A stretch of 64,000 nucleotides of DNA from assembly GCF_008704935.1 (NCBI RefSeq), contig NZ_CP023692.1, positions 5,831,501-5,895,500 of the forward strand. The letters are read 5' to 3'. This DNA comes from Streptomyces vinaceus. GTDB taxonomy: Bacteria; Actinomycetota; Actinomycetes; Streptomycetales; Streptomycetaceae. A model generated the notes under the pieces. The model saw nothing but the letters and a program-made list of their open reading frames with translations. It made no database searches and was not told the origin of the DNA. Shown in pieces: positions 49,656-59,710 of this stretch (positions within the stretch are counted from its first letter, which is position 1; every line of letters begins with the position of its first letter). A program made the translations under genes and the position numbers.

Positions 49656-52496
49656 ATGACCGAAGAACTCTCACCGGCGGAGCGGTACGCCGCTGCCCGG
49701 ATCCGCGCCGCCGAAGAAGCCACCGCCCTGGCCCCCTTCCGCGAGATGTACGAATTCGATCTGGACGCCTACCAGGTCGAGGCCTGCAAGGCACTGGAGG
49801 CCGGCAAGGGCGTCCTCGTCGCCGCCCCCACCGGCTCGGGCAAGACGATCGTCGGCGAGTTCGCCGTGCACCTCGCCCTCGGCCAGGGGCGCAAGTGCTT
49901 CTACACGACGCCCATCAAAGCCCTGTCGAACCAGAAGTACGCCGACCTCGTCAAGCGCTACGGCGCCGACAAGGTGGGCCTGCTGACCGGCGACAACAGC
50001 GTCAACTCCGAGGCGCCCGTGGTCGTGATGACCACCGAGGTGCTCCGCAACATGCTGTACGCGGGCTCGCAGTCGCTGCGCGGCCTCGGCTACGTCGTGA
50101 TGGACGAGGTGCACTACCTCTCCGACCGGTTCCGCGGAGCCGTCTGGGAGGAAGTGATCATCCACCTCCCCGATTCGGTCACGCTGGTGTCCCTGTCGGC
50201 CACCGTGTCCAACGCCGAGGAGTTCGGCGACTGGCTCGACACGGTGCGCGGCGACACCGAGGTGATCGTCTCCGAGGAGCGGCCCGTTCCGCTGTGGCAG
50301 CACGTCATGGCCGGCCGCAAGATCTACGACCTCTTCGAGGAGGAGTCCGACCACGGGGGCCGCGGCTCCGCGCGCCGCGAGGTCAACCCCGACCTGCTGC
50401 GCATGGCGCGCGAGGAGAACACCCGTACGTACAGTCCGAAGGACCGGCGGCGCGGCAAGATGGTCCGCGAGGCCGACCGGGAGCGCGAGCGGCGCTCCCG
50501 GGGCCGGATCTGGACCCCGAGCCGGCCCGAGGTCATCGCGCGCCTCGACGGCGACGGGCTGCTTCCCGCCATCAACTTCATCTTCAGCCGGGCCGGCTGC
50601 GAGGCCGCCGTCCAGCAGTGCCTCTTCGCGGGCCTGCGGCTCAACGACGACACCGCCCGCCTGAGGGTGCGCGAGATCGTCGAGGAGCGGACCGCCTCCA
50701 TCCCCGCCGAGGACCTCCACGTCCTCGGGTACTACGAGTGGCTCGAAGGCCTGGAGCGGGGCATCGCCGCGCACCACGCCGGCATGCTGCCCACCTTCAA
50801 GGAGGTCGTGGAGGAGCTGTTCGTCCGCGGCCTGGTCAAGGCCGTCTTCGCCACCGAGACCCTGGCGCTGGGCATCAACATGCCCGCGCGCACGGTGATC
50901 CTGGAGAAGCTGGTCAAGTGGAACGGCGAGCAGCACGCCGACATCACCCCGGGCGAGTACACGCAGCTCACCGGCCGGGCCGGGCGGCGCGGCATCGACG
51001 TCGAGGGCCACGCGGTGGTGCTGTGGCAGCGGGGCATGGACCCGGCGGGGCTCGCCGGGCTCGCGGGCACGCGTACGTATCCGCTGCGTTCCAGCTTCAA
51101 GCCCTCGTACAACATGGCCGTGAACCTGGTCAGCCAGTTCGGGCGGCACCGCTCGCGCGAGCTGCTGGAGACCTCCTTCGCGCAGTTCCAGGCGGACCGC
51201 TCGGTCGTCGGGATCTCCCGGCAGGTGCAGCGCAACGAGGAGGGCCTGGGCGGCTACCGGGAGGGCATGACCTGCCACCTCGGGGACTTCGAGGAGTACG
51301 CGCAGCTGCGCCGCGACCTCAAGGACCGCGAGACGGAGCTGGCCAAGCAGGGCGCGGCCCAGCGCCGGGTGCAGGCGGCCGGTTCGCTGGAGAAGCTCAA
51401 GCCGGGCGACATCATCCACGTGCCGACCGGCAAGTTCGCCGGGCTCGCGCTGGTCCTGGACCCGGGGGTGCCGGCCGGGCGGGTCAACGGGCACCGCGGG
51501 TACGAGTACGCAGAGGGCCCGCGCCCGCTGGTGCTGACGGCGGAGCGGCAGGTCAAGCGGCTCGCCGCGATAGACTTCCCGGTTCCGGTCGAGGCCATCG
51601 AGCGGATGCGGATCCCCAAGACGTTCAACGCGCGCTCGCCGCAGTCCCGTCGGGACCTGGCCTCCCAACTGCGGGCCAAGGCCGGGCACATCGCGCCGGA
51701 GCGGCGCGGGCGCGGCCGGGCCGCGGCCGCCGACGACCGCGAGATCGCGCGGCTGCGCGCGGCGCTGCGGGCGCACCCCTGCCACGGCTGCGACGAGCGC
51801 GAGGACCACGCGCGCTGGGCGGAGCGCTACCACCGGCTCAAGCGGGACACCCAGCAGCTGGAGCGGCGCATCGAGGGGCGGACGAACACGATCGCCCGCA
51901 CCTTCGACCGGATCCACGCGCTGCTGACCGAGCTGGACTACCTGCGCGAGGACGAGGTCACCGTGCACGGCAAGCGGCTGGCCCGGCTGTACGGGGAGCT
52001 GGACCTGCTGGCTTCGGAGTGCCTGCGCGAGGGCGTCTGGGAGGGGCTGTCCCCGGCGGAACTGGCCGCCTGCGTCTCGGCGTTGGTGTTCGAGGCGCGG
52101 CAGTCCGACGACGCGGTGGCGCCGAAGGTGCCGGGCGGCGCGGCCAAGGCGGCGCTGGGCGAGATGGTCCGGATCTGGGGCCGCCTCGACGCGCTGGAGG
52201 AGGAGCACCGCATCAACCAGGCGGAGGGCGTGGGCCAGCGCGAGCCGGACCTCGGCTTCGCGTGGGCGGCCTACCAGTGGGCCTCCGACAAGAGCCTGGA
52301 CGAGGTGCTGCGGGAGGCGGAGATGCCCGCCGGCGACTTCGTGCGCTGGTGCAAGCAGGTCATCGACGTGCTGGGGCAGGTCGCGGCCGCGGCGCCCTCG
52401 GCCTCCGGCGACAGCGGGAGCACGGTGGCCCGCAACGCCCGCAAGGCCGTGGACGCGCTGCTGCGCGGCGTGGTGGCCTACAGCTCGGTCGGCTGA
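49656..52496 (+). CDS. helY: Ski2/Mtr4-like DEAD/DEAH helicase (HelY family)
   Basis: A 946-residue superfamily 2 helicase. Walker A APTGSGKT (57-64), DEVH box in VVMDEVHYLSD, motif III SLSATVSN, motif VI QLTGRAGRRGID. The C-terminal half carries an RNA-exosome-helicase-like region with a Cys pair (HPCHGCDERED) and a DSHCT-type helical end. Homologous actinobacterial HelY proteins are probable RNA helicases. It converges on the RluA gene, overlapping it by 19 bases at the 3' ends. Confidence 0.9.
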   Translation: MTEELSPAERYAAARIRAAEEATALAPFREMYEFDLDAYQVEACKALEAGKGVLVAAPTGSGKTIVGEFAVHLALGQGRKCFYTTPIKALSNQKYADLVKRYGADKVGLLTGDNSVNSEAPVVVMTTEVLRNMLYAGSQSLRGLGYVVMDEVHYLSDRFRGAVWEEVIIHLPDSVTLVSLSATVSNAEEFGDWLDTVRGDTEVIVSEERPVPLWQHVMAGRKIYDLFEEESDHGGRGSARREVNPDLLRMAREENTRTYSPKDRRRGKMVREADRERERRSRGRIWTPSRPEVIARLDGDGLLPAINFIFSRAGCEAAVQQCLFAGLRLNDDTARLRVREIVEERTASIPAEDLHVLGYYEWLEGLERGIAAHHAGMLPTFKEVVEELFVRGLVKAVFATETLALGINMPARTVILEKLVKWNGEQHADITPGEYTQLTGRAGRRGIDVEGHAVVLWQRGMDPAGLAGLAGTRTYPLRSSFKPSYNMAVNLVSQFGRHRSRELLETSFAQFQADRSVVGISRQVQRNEEGLGGYREGMTCHLGDFEEYAQLRRDLKDRETELAKQGAAQRRVQAAGSLEKLKPGDIIHVPTGKFAGLALVLDPGVPAGRVNGHRGYEYAEGPRPLVLTAERQVKRLAAIDFPVPVEAIERMRIPKTFNARSPQSRRDLASQLRAKAGHIAPERRGRGRAAAADDREIARLRAALRAHPCHGCDEREDHARWAERYHRLKRDTQQLERRIEGRTNTIARTFDRIHALLTELDYLREDEVTVHGKRLARLYGELDLLASECLREGVWEGLSPAELAACVSALVFEARQSDDAVAPKVPGGAAKAALGEMVRIWGRLDALEEEHRINQAEGVGQREPDLGFAWAAYQWASDKSLDEVLREAEMPAGDFVRWCKQVIDVLGQVAAAAPSASGDSGSTVARNARKAVDALLRGVVAYSSVG

Positions 52497-53455
52497 GCGT
52501 CGGGACCCCGCCAGCCGGCGGGGTCCTCCCAGGCCAGGAGGGTCAGGCCGCTGTCGAAGCGGCGCGCCGCGCCGGTGACCGGGTCGGTGAACGACAGGCT
52601 GCGGGCGAGGAGCTGGAGCGGTCTGCGGTAGTCGTCCGGGGCCGGGTCGGTGAGCCGCGGATAGAGCGGGTCGCCGAGGATCGGCAGCCCGAGGCCGTTC
52701 ATGTGCACCCGCAGCTGGTGGGTGCGGCCGGTGTGCGGGGTCAGCCGGTAGCGGCCCAGCTCCCCCTTGGTGTCGCGGAGTTCGACCAGGCTCTCGGCGT
52801 TCGGCTCGGCGCCGGGCACCTCGACCGCGGCCATCACCCCGCGGGTCTTCTCGATGTGGCTGCGGACCGTGCGCGGAAGTTCCACCGACGGATCGTGGCG
52901 CGCCAGCGCCTCGTACTGCTTGACCACGCGCCGCTCCTGGAACAGGAGCTGGTAGGCGCCGCGGTCCTCGGGGCGGATGCTGAACATCACGAGGCCGGCG
53001 GTCAGCCGGTCCAGGCGGTGCGCCGGGCTGAGCTCGGGCAGGTCGAGCTCGGTGCGCAGCCGGGCCAGGGCGGTCTGCGTGATGTGGCTGCCGCGCGGGG
53101 TGGTCGCCAGGAAGTGCGGCTTGTCCACGACCAGCAGGTGCGCGTCGCGGTGGACGACGCGGATCGGGAACGGCACCACGGGCTCTGGCTCCATGTCCCG
53201 GTGGAACCACAGGTAGGCGCCGGGTTCGTACGGGTCCTGCGGACTCAGTACCCGCCCGCCGGGGCCGAACACCCGCCCGGCGCGCAGCAGGTGCGCGATG
53301 GACTCGGCGCCGCGGGTGCCGGCGTAGCGCGCGGCGAGGTAGCCGCCGAGGTCGGGCCAGCGCCCGTCGGGGTCGGCGGGCAGCCGCAGCCGGACCGGGT
53401 CGATGCCGGCGACCTGGGGCAGGGGCGAGGGGGGTGCCTGGGTTCTGCGTCTCAT
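52478..53455 (-). CDS. RluA-family RNA pseudouridine synthase
   Basis: A 325-residue pseudouridine synthase of the RluA class. The catalytic Asp149 lies in HRLDRLTAGLVMFS; the second conserved segment is GRYRLTPHTGRTHQLRVHMNGLG (shortened signature, residues about 235-257), followed by PILGDPLYP. An N-terminal extension of ~90 residues (VPRxRLRLPAD-type start, here MRRRTQAPP) is common in actinobacterial members. Target RNA position unknown. The serine hydrolase gene ends 18 bases upstream of its start in the same direction, so it may be co-transcribed. Confidence 0.9.
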   Translation of the reverse strand: MRRRTQAPPSPLPQVAGIDPVRLRLPADPDGRWPDLGGYLAARYAGTRGAESIAHLLRAGRVFGPGGRVLSPQDPYEPGAYLWFHRDMEPEPVVPFPIRVVHRDAHLLVVDKPHFLATTPRGSHITQTALARLRTELDLPELSPAHRLDRLTAGLVMFSIRPEDRGAYQLLFQERRVVKQYEALARHDPSVELPRTVRSHIEKTRGVMAAVEVPGAEPNAESLVELRDTKGELGRYRLTPHTGRTHQLRVHMNGLGLPILGDPLYPRLTDPAPDDYRRPLQLLARSLSFTDPVTGAARRFDSGLTLLAWEDPAGWRGPDAQPTEL

Positions 53456-53473
53456 CGGGTCCAGGCTATGCGG

Positions 53474-55009
53474 CTACTGCTTGGTGAAGGTGCCCAGGTG
53501 GTTGGCGTCCAGGTACTCGATGCGGACCGTGCCGTCCTTGAAGGACACCCCGGTGCGGCCGACGGCGTTCTCGCCGGAGGTCACGTAGCTGAAGGTGTCC
53601 CCGTCGTAGTGGGTGAGCGGGAAGCGCATCGGCTTGGGGCCCAGCGACAGGGTGAGCCCGCCGCCCTCCTTCGCCGTCACGGTGAGCTTTCCGTAGTACG
53701 GGCTGACGTAGGTGCCGGTGTACGCACTGTCGGCGCGGGCCGGCTTCGCGCCCGCGGGCGGGTGCGCGTAGTCGGTGGCGGAGGGGCCGGGGCCGAGTTG
53801 CTGGGCGTACAGCTCGGCGAAGAGCGGCAGCCAGTCGGTGGTCGGCGCGCCGTGCTCGGCGGTGTCGAAGAAGTCCATCGCGATGGCGTCGGCCATGCCG
53901 ACCGGGGCGCCGTTGGTGAGGACGACGATGCCGAGCTTCTCCAGCGGGAGCAGCGTGACGTTGGTGTTGGCGCCGAGTTCGAACCCGCCGGAGTGGCTCA
54001 GGCGCAGCCGGCCCGCGTCGTCGTAGGAGACGTTCCAGCCGAGCCCGTAGAAGCCGGTGTGGTCCAGGGGCGGGGTCGGCGCCTGCGACACGATGTGCGG
54101 CAGGCGCGTGGCCGCCAGGGTGCCGGCGGGGATGATCCGCTTCCCGTCGAGGGTGCCGTCGGCGAGCTGGAGGCGCAGCCAGCGGGCCATGTCGGTGACG
54201 GTGGAGCTCACGCCGCCGGCCGGGGCCTGGGCGTCGGGGTCGCGCACGAAGCGGGGCGACCAGGTGCCGTCCGGGTTCTTGACGTGGGTGGCCGCGTGGT
54301 CGGGAGCGTTGATGAAGGACGAGAACTCGGTGCTGGTGTGCGTCATCCCGGCGGGCTTGAAGAGGGTGTCCTGGCTGAGCTTCTCCCAGGTCGTGCCCTG
54401 CTGCCGGGCGACGGCCTCGGCGGCGGCGGTGAGGCCGAAGTTGGTGTAGTTGTAGCTCGCGCGGAAGGGGGTGAGGGGCTCCAGGCGCAGGTGGTCGAGG
54501 ATGTACGCCTGGTCGTAGCCGAGGTCTTCGAGGAGGTCGCCCGCGTGGTCGGGGAGGCCGCTGCGGTGGGAGAAGAGGTCGGCGGTGGTGACGTGGCCGG
54601 TCACCCAGGGGTCCTTCAGGGCGAAGCCGGGGAGTTCGGTGCGGCCGTTCCAGTCGGCGGGGTCCTTCAGGGCGCCGGCCACCACCGTGGAGGAAATCGG
54701 TTTGGAGACGGACGCGACCTGGAAGACGGTGTCGGGGCCGATGGCCCCGGGCGCGTCGGTGCGGCGGACGCCGAAGCCCTTGAGGTAGACGACCTTGTCG
54801 TCGTGGACGACGGCGACGGCGGCCCCGGGGACCCCGGTGCTGCGCATGGCGTCGGTGACGAACCCGGGCAGACGCCCGAGTGCGGCGTCCACCTCCGCGT
54901 CCGTGATCTGGGGCTTCGGGGCGGGCGGCGGGCTGGGCGCGGCGGCGGTGCCGGTCGCGGCCAGCACGACGGCTGCTCCTGCTACGCCGAGCGAGTGGAG
55001 CGTACGCAT
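53474..55009 (-). CDS. secreted beta-lactamase-fold serine hydrolase
   Basis: A 511-residue exported protein (signal peptide 1-24, cleavage near TAAA). The penicillin-binding/class C beta-lactamase fold shows Ser100-x-x-Lys103 (VASVSKPIS), a YTN motif (SYNYTNFG) and the third-box HSGG (LSHSGGFELG) in place of KTG. A C-terminal ~110-residue domain (about 400-511, beta-rich) follows, as in many Streptomyces esterase/D-aminopeptidase-like members. True beta-lactamase activity is unlikely; esterase or peptidase is more probable. Confidence 0.88.
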   Translation of the reverse strand: MRTLHSLGVAGAAVVLAATGTAAAPSPPPAPKPQITDAEVDAALGRLPGFVTDAMRSTGVPGAAVAVVHDDKVVYLKGFGVRRTDAPGAIGPDTVFQVASVSKPISSTVVAGALKDPADWNGRTELPGFALKDPWVTGHVTTADLFSHRSGLPDHAGDLLEDLGYDQAYILDHLRLEPLTPFRASYNYTNFGLTAAAEAVARQQGTTWEKLSQDTLFKPAGMTHTSTEFSSFINAPDHAATHVKNPDGTWSPRFVRDPDAQAPAGGVSSTVTDMARWLRLQLADGTLDGKRIIPAGTLAATRLPHIVSQAPTPPLDHTGFYGLGWNVSYDDAGRLRLSHSGGFELGANTNVTLLPLEKLGIVVLTNGAPVGMADAIAMDFFDTAEHGAPTTDWLPLFAELYAQQLGPGPSATDYAHPPAGAKPARADSAYTGTYVSPYYGKLTVTAKEGGGLTLSLGPKPMRFPLTHYDGDTFSYVTSGENAVGRTGVSFKDGTVRIEYLDANHLGTFTKQ

Positions 55010-55124
55010 GGCGACATTGTCCCGCCGAACGGGCGACCCCGCTCGGCGTGCGGGCGGCGCCGGGGCTCGTGCGGGGTGGTCATCGAAGCGCCCCCGGGCC
55101 TCCCGGGGCGGGCCGCCGCGAGCG

Positions 55125-55958
55125 TCAGGCCGCCGACTCCTGTTCGGCCAGGACCCGCTCGTTCCAGTCGCGCTTGATCGCCCGCCAGCCCTCGTCGGTC
55201 TCGCCGAGGCGCCAGTAGCCGGAGATCGACAGGCGCTCCTTGGGGACGCCCCGCTCCAGACGCAGGTGGCTGCGGAGGTCCTTCACGAAGCCCGCCTCGC
55301 CGTGGACGAAGGCGTGGACGTCACGGGAGGGGAACTCCAGGGCCCTGACCGCCTCGACGAGCTTCTCGCCGAGCGGGCCGGAGCCGCGGTGCAGCCAGAC
55401 CGGGACGACGCCGTCCGGGGTGGCGATCTTCTGCTCGTCCTCCGGGCCCTCGACCTCCACGAACGCGTGCACCCGCGCGCCCGCCGGCATCCGCTCCATC
55501 GCGGCGGCGATCGCCGGCAGGGCGCTCTCGTCGCCCACGAGCAGGTGCCAGTCGGCCTCCGGGTCCGGTGCGTACGCGCCGCCGGGGCCGAGGAAGCGGA
55601 CGAGCTCGCCCGGCTGGACGCGGGCCGCCCACGGGCCGGCCAGTCCTTCGTCGCCGTGGACGACGAAGTCGAGCGTCAGCTCCAGGTGCACCGGGTCCCA
55701 GGCGCGCACCGTGTACGCCCGCTGGCGCGGCCAGGCGTCGCGCGGGTACTCGGCGCGGATGCGGTCCAGGTCCCACGGCGAGGGGTAGGTGACGCCTTCG
55801 GGGGCGAAGAGGAGCTTGATGTAATGGTCCGTGAACCCGCCCGCACTGAACCGGACCAGTCCGGCGCCCCCCAGCACGACGCGCACCATGTGCGGCGTCA
55901 GCCGCTCTGTGCGCACGACGACTGCGGTGCCGATCTTGCGGGCGCGTCCTTCTGCCAC
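55125..55958 (-). CDS. siderophore-interacting protein (NADPH ferric-siderophore reductase)
   Basis: A 277-residue cytoplasmic flavoprotein of the SIP/ViuB family. The FAD-binding RAYTVRAWDP (R-x-Y-T) motif (about 99-108) and the C-terminal NAD(P)H-binding domain with LLVGDESALPAIAAAME are visible, as is the ending ISGYWRLGETDEGW typical of the family. It releases iron from imported ferric siderophores. An iron-box palindrome lies 27 bases upstream of the start, so it should be repressed by iron. Confidence 0.92.
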   Translation of the reverse strand: MAEGRARKIGTAVVVRTERLTPHMVRVVLGGAGLVRFSAGGFTDHYIKLLFAPEGVTYPSPWDLDRIRAEYPRDAWPRQRAYTVRAWDPVHLELTLDFVVHGDEGLAGPWAARVQPGELVRFLGPGGAYAPDPEADWHLLVGDESALPAIAAAMERMPAGARVHAFVEVEGPEDEQKIATPDGVVPVWLHRGSGPLGEKLVEAVRALEFPSRDVHAFVHGEAGFVKDLRSHLRLERGVPKERLSISGYWRLGETDEGWRAIKRDWNERVLAEQESAA

Positions 55959-55984
55959 GGCGTCTCCCCTTGCTCCCCTGACAC

Positions 55985-55998
55985 TTAGGATTACCTAA
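55985..55998. promoter_or_regulatory. iron box (DmdR/IdeR-type operator)
   Basis: The palindrome TTAGGATTACCTAA, flanked by GTTAG, matches the arms of the DtxR/IdeR/DmdR iron box (TTAGG ... CCTAA). It sits directly upstream of the siderophore-interacting protein gene. Confidence 0.75.
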
Positions 55999-56007
55999 GT
56001 TAGCACC

Positions 56008-56934
56008 TCACGGGCGCAGCGCGCTGCCCAGGCGCGACACCGCTCCGCCCAGACCCCACCGGCGCGCCAGCGCGTCGACGAGTTCCGGCTGCGCCGGCAC
56101 CGCGGGCAGGGCCGGGTCGAACTCCGGAAGGGGAACGTCCGAGGCCACCTTGACCACCTTCGGGGCCACCGCCAGGTACGGCCGGGACTCGTCCAGCCGC
56201 TTGCGCTGCGTGGGCGTCAGCTTCGACTTCGGGTCGTCGATCGCCGCGATGATCCCGGCCAGCGAGCCGTACGCGTCCAGCAGCTTCGCCGCCGTCTTCT
56301 CGCCGATCCCCGGCACCCCCGGCAGCCCGTCGCTCGGGTCCCCGCGCAGCAGAGCCAGGTCCGCGTACCCCCCGCCGTCCACCCCGTACTTCTCGCGCAG
56401 CCAGGCCTCGTCCGTCACCTGGAGCGTGCCGACCCCCTTGAGCGGGTACAGCACGCGCCGCTGCCGGGCGTCGTCCACCAGCTGGTACAGGTCCCGGTCG
56501 CCGGTGACGATGTCCACCGGGCCCGTGGCGCGCGCCGTGAGCGTGCCGATCACGTCGTCGGCCTCGTACCCCGCGACGCCCACCCGGGCGATCCCGAACG
56601 CGTCCAGCGCCGCCTCGATGATCGGGACCTGCGGGGACAGGGTGTCGGGGGTCTCCTCCACGTCCGGGCCGCTCTCGGTCTCCTCGGCGACCCGGTGCGC
56701 CTTGTACGAGGGGATCAGCTCCACCCGCCAGGCCGGACGCCAGTCGGCGTCCATGCACGCCACCAGATCGTCGGGGCGGTGGTCCTGGACGAGGCGCCCG
56801 ATGAAGTCGAGCAGCCCGCGCACCGCGTTGACCGGGGTGCCGTCCGGGGCCTTCACGGAGTCGGGTACGCCGAAGTACGCGCGGAAGTAGAGGGAGGCGG
56901 TGTCCAGCAGCATCAGGCGTCGAGTCGTCGTCAC
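56008..56934 (-). CDS. stand-alone 5'-3' exonuclease (Pol I N-domain-like)
   Basis: A 308-residue FEN-family nuclease. Metal-binding acidic residues lie in LMLLDTASLYFRAYFG, YEADDVIGTL and VTGDRDLYQL; the helix-3-turn-helix DNA-binding element is GLPGVPGIGEKTAAKLL (about 206-222). It resembles the first domain of DNA polymerase I but is a separate gene, as in other actinobacteria, and probably works in flap or primer removal or repair. ATG 56934 starts MTTTRRLMLLD. The iron box of the next gene lies just beyond its stop. Confidence 0.9.
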   Translation of the reverse strand: MTTTRRLMLLDTASLYFRAYFGVPDSVKAPDGTPVNAVRGLLDFIGRLVQDHRPDDLVACMDADWRPAWRVELIPSYKAHRVAEETESGPDVEETPDTLSPQVPIIEAALDAFGIARVGVAGYEADDVIGTLTARATGPVDIVTGDRDLYQLVDDARQRRVLYPLKGVGTLQVTDEAWLREKYGVDGGGYADLALLRGDPSDGLPGVPGIGEKTAAKLLDAYGSLAGIIAAIDDPKSKLTPTQRKRLDESRPYLAVAPKVVKVASDVPLPEFDPALPAVPAQPELVDALARRWGLGGAVSRLGSALRP

Positions 56935-57092
56935 GGAGACGATGATGCCGCACCCCGCGCACGTGCCCGCAGCCGACGGTTACGCCCCGGGGCACGGAAA
57001 GTGGCCGTAAGTGCGCTCGAACATGGCACGGGAGTTTCACCCGGGGCGTACCCTGGTCGGCTCTTGCACGCGAAACCGGGGACGGTTGCTGC

Positions 57093-57105
57093 GTAAGGTG
57101 CTTAC
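57093..57105. promoter_or_regulatory. GTAAGGTGCTTAC palindrome upstream of the XRE-cupin gene
   Basis: A perfect 5-bp inverted repeat (GTAAG-GTG-CTTAC) in the 238-base gap between the exonuclease and the XRE-cupin gene. Possibly the autoregulatory site of the XRE protein; inference from position only. The rest of the gap shows a TACCCT hexamer at about 57049 and no gene. Confidence 0.35.
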
Positions 57106-57172
57106 AGCACACCGATGTGAGACGGACGCCGACGTACGCCGACGGACCAGACAAGGGGAGGGCAGCCCCGCC

Positions 57173-57784
57173 ATGGACGACAGGGACGGCTCGGACGACA
57201 AGGAACGGGACAAGGACGCCAAGGAACCGCTCCGGGTGGGCGTGGCCGTGCGCAAGCGGCGCCGGGCCCTGCACCTCACCCTCGCCGCCGTATCGGCGCG
57301 CAGCGGTCTGTCGGTGCCCTTCCTCAGCCAGATAGAGAACGAGCGGGCCCGGCCCAGCATGCGCTCCCTGGAACGGGTCGCGGACGCGCTGGAGACCACG
57401 GCCGTCGAGCTGCTGGCCGCCTCCGACACCGCGCGCACGGTCGACCTCGTACGGGCCGGCGACGACTCCGGGCTCACGCCGATGCCGGGCGTGCGCCCCC
57501 TCGTACGCGGACACCACCAGCTGCACGCGCTGGAGTTCACCGGGGACCAGGACGCGGGCCGCGAGTACCAGCACCGCAACGACGAGCTGATGTACGTGGT
57601 CTCGGGCGCCTGCCAGGTGGAGGCCGAGGGGCGGGCGTACCGGCTGGAGAGCGGGGACGCGCTGTTCCTGTCCGGCGGCGTGCGCCACCGCTGGCGGGCC
57701 GTCTCCGAGGACACCCGGCTCCTGGTGGTGGCGGTCGGAGAGCACATCCACGCGACCTCCGAGCCGCCCTCTCCCGGGCAGTGA
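57173..57784 (+). CDS. XRE-family regulator with cupin domain
   Basis: A 203-residue transcription factor. Residues 1-17 are charged; helix-turn-helix at about 20-78 (VGVAVRKRRRALHLTLAAVSARSGLS followed by FLSQIENERARPSMRSL); C-terminal small cupin (about 115-195) with EYQHRNDELMYVVSG and the HRWRAVS strand, so it probably senses a small ligand. AGGGGAGG precedes ATG 57173. Its stop overlaps the GTG start of the metal-receptor gene by four bases. Confidence 0.9.
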   Translation: MDDRDGSDDKERDKDAKEPLRVGVAVRKRRRALHLTLAAVSARSGLSVPFLSQIENERARPSMRSLERVADALETTAVELLAASDTARTVDLVRAGDDSGLTPMPGVRPLVRGHHQLHALEFTGDQDAGREYQHRNDELMYVVSGACQVEAEGRAYRLESGDALFLSGGVRHRWRAVSEDTRLLVVAVGEHIHATSEPPSPGQ

Positions 57785-58514
57785 GCGGCGCCCGTACGCG
57801 CGTCGTCTCGCTCGTGCCCTCGCTGACCGAGGCGGTGGCCGCGAGCGCTCCCGGGCTGCTCGTCGGGGTGACCGACTGGTGCACGCACCCCGGCGGCCTC
57901 GACGGCAGCGGCGCGGTGCGGATCGGCGGTACGAAGAACCCCGACGTGGAGCGGATCACCGCGCTGCGCCCCGACCTGGTGATCGCCAACGAGGAGGAGA
58001 ACCGGGCCCCGGACGTGGCGGCGCTGCGCGCGGCCGGGACGGAGGTGCTGGTCACCGAGGTACGGGAGCTGCCGCAGGCGCTGACCGAGCTGGACCGGGT
58101 GCTGGTGGGGGCCCTGGGGCTGACACGGCCGCGGTGGCTCGACGAGGCCGAGGCGGCCTGGGCGGACGTGGAGCCGGCCGGAGCGCTGAGGGCCTTCGTA
58201 CCGATCTGGCGGCGGCCCTGGATGGTGCTCGGCCGGGACACCTTCGCGGGGGACCTGCTGGCCCGGCTGGGTGTGCACAACCTCTACGCGGACCACGCCG
58301 AGCGGTATCCGCGGGTGCCGGTGGAGGAGCTGGCCGCCGCCGGCTGCGACCTGGTGGTGCTCCCGGACGAGCCGTACCGCTTCACCCGCGAGGACGGTCC
58401 GGAAGCCTTCCCGGACCGTCCCTGCGCGCTGGTCAGCGGCCGCCACCTCACCTGGTACGGGCCCTCGCTGGCCGAGGCCCCGGCCGTACTGGCGGCGGCG
58501 CTGGGGGCCGCCCG

Positions 58515-58518
<4 letters not shown>
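57781..58518 (+). CDS. helical-backbone metal receptor-like protein without signal peptide
   Basis: A 245-residue protein of the BtuF/FecB type (two lobes joined by a long helix): RVVSLVPSLTEAVAA start, VGVTDWCTHP, VRIGGTKNPDVERI, PDLVIANEEENRAPDVAAL, and PVEELAAAGCDLVVLPDEPY. Exported relatives carry a signal or lipobox, but this one begins directly with the first strand, so it should be cytoplasmic. Ligand unknown (cobamide, metal chelate or similar). Translational coupling to the XRE-cupin gene suggests it works with that regulator. It shares a CTAG at its stop with the convergent TDT gene. Confidence 0.85.
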
Positions 58519-59636
<1,118 letters not shown>

Positions 59637-59691
59637 GGATCCAGCCTCGGGGTCCGGCCCGGCCGACGGCAGGGGCCATCTCTGTATAAGG

Positions 59692-59710
59692 CCATAAACT
59701 GACTTTATGG
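59692..59710. promoter_or_regulatory. CCATAAA-N5-TTTATGG palindrome over the LysR start codon
   Basis: A perfect 7-bp inverted repeat covering ATG 59707 of the LysR gene. TAAACT (59695-59700) ends 6 bases before this ATG and could be its -10 (leaderless). The palindrome probably binds the LysR protein and controls both divergent genes. Confidence 0.5.

Noticed and set aside
49671..53210. Long antisense ORF (1179 codons) opposite the helicase gene
   Set aside because: Composition is that of a reverse-frame shadow; the sense helicase has complete motifs.
49895..55177. Very long plus-strand ORF (1760 codons) across the helicase, RluA and hydrolase genes
   Set aside because: It runs in the wrong frame or antisense of well-supported genes, is Arg/Gly/Pro-rich and is the usual shadow of high-GC DNA.
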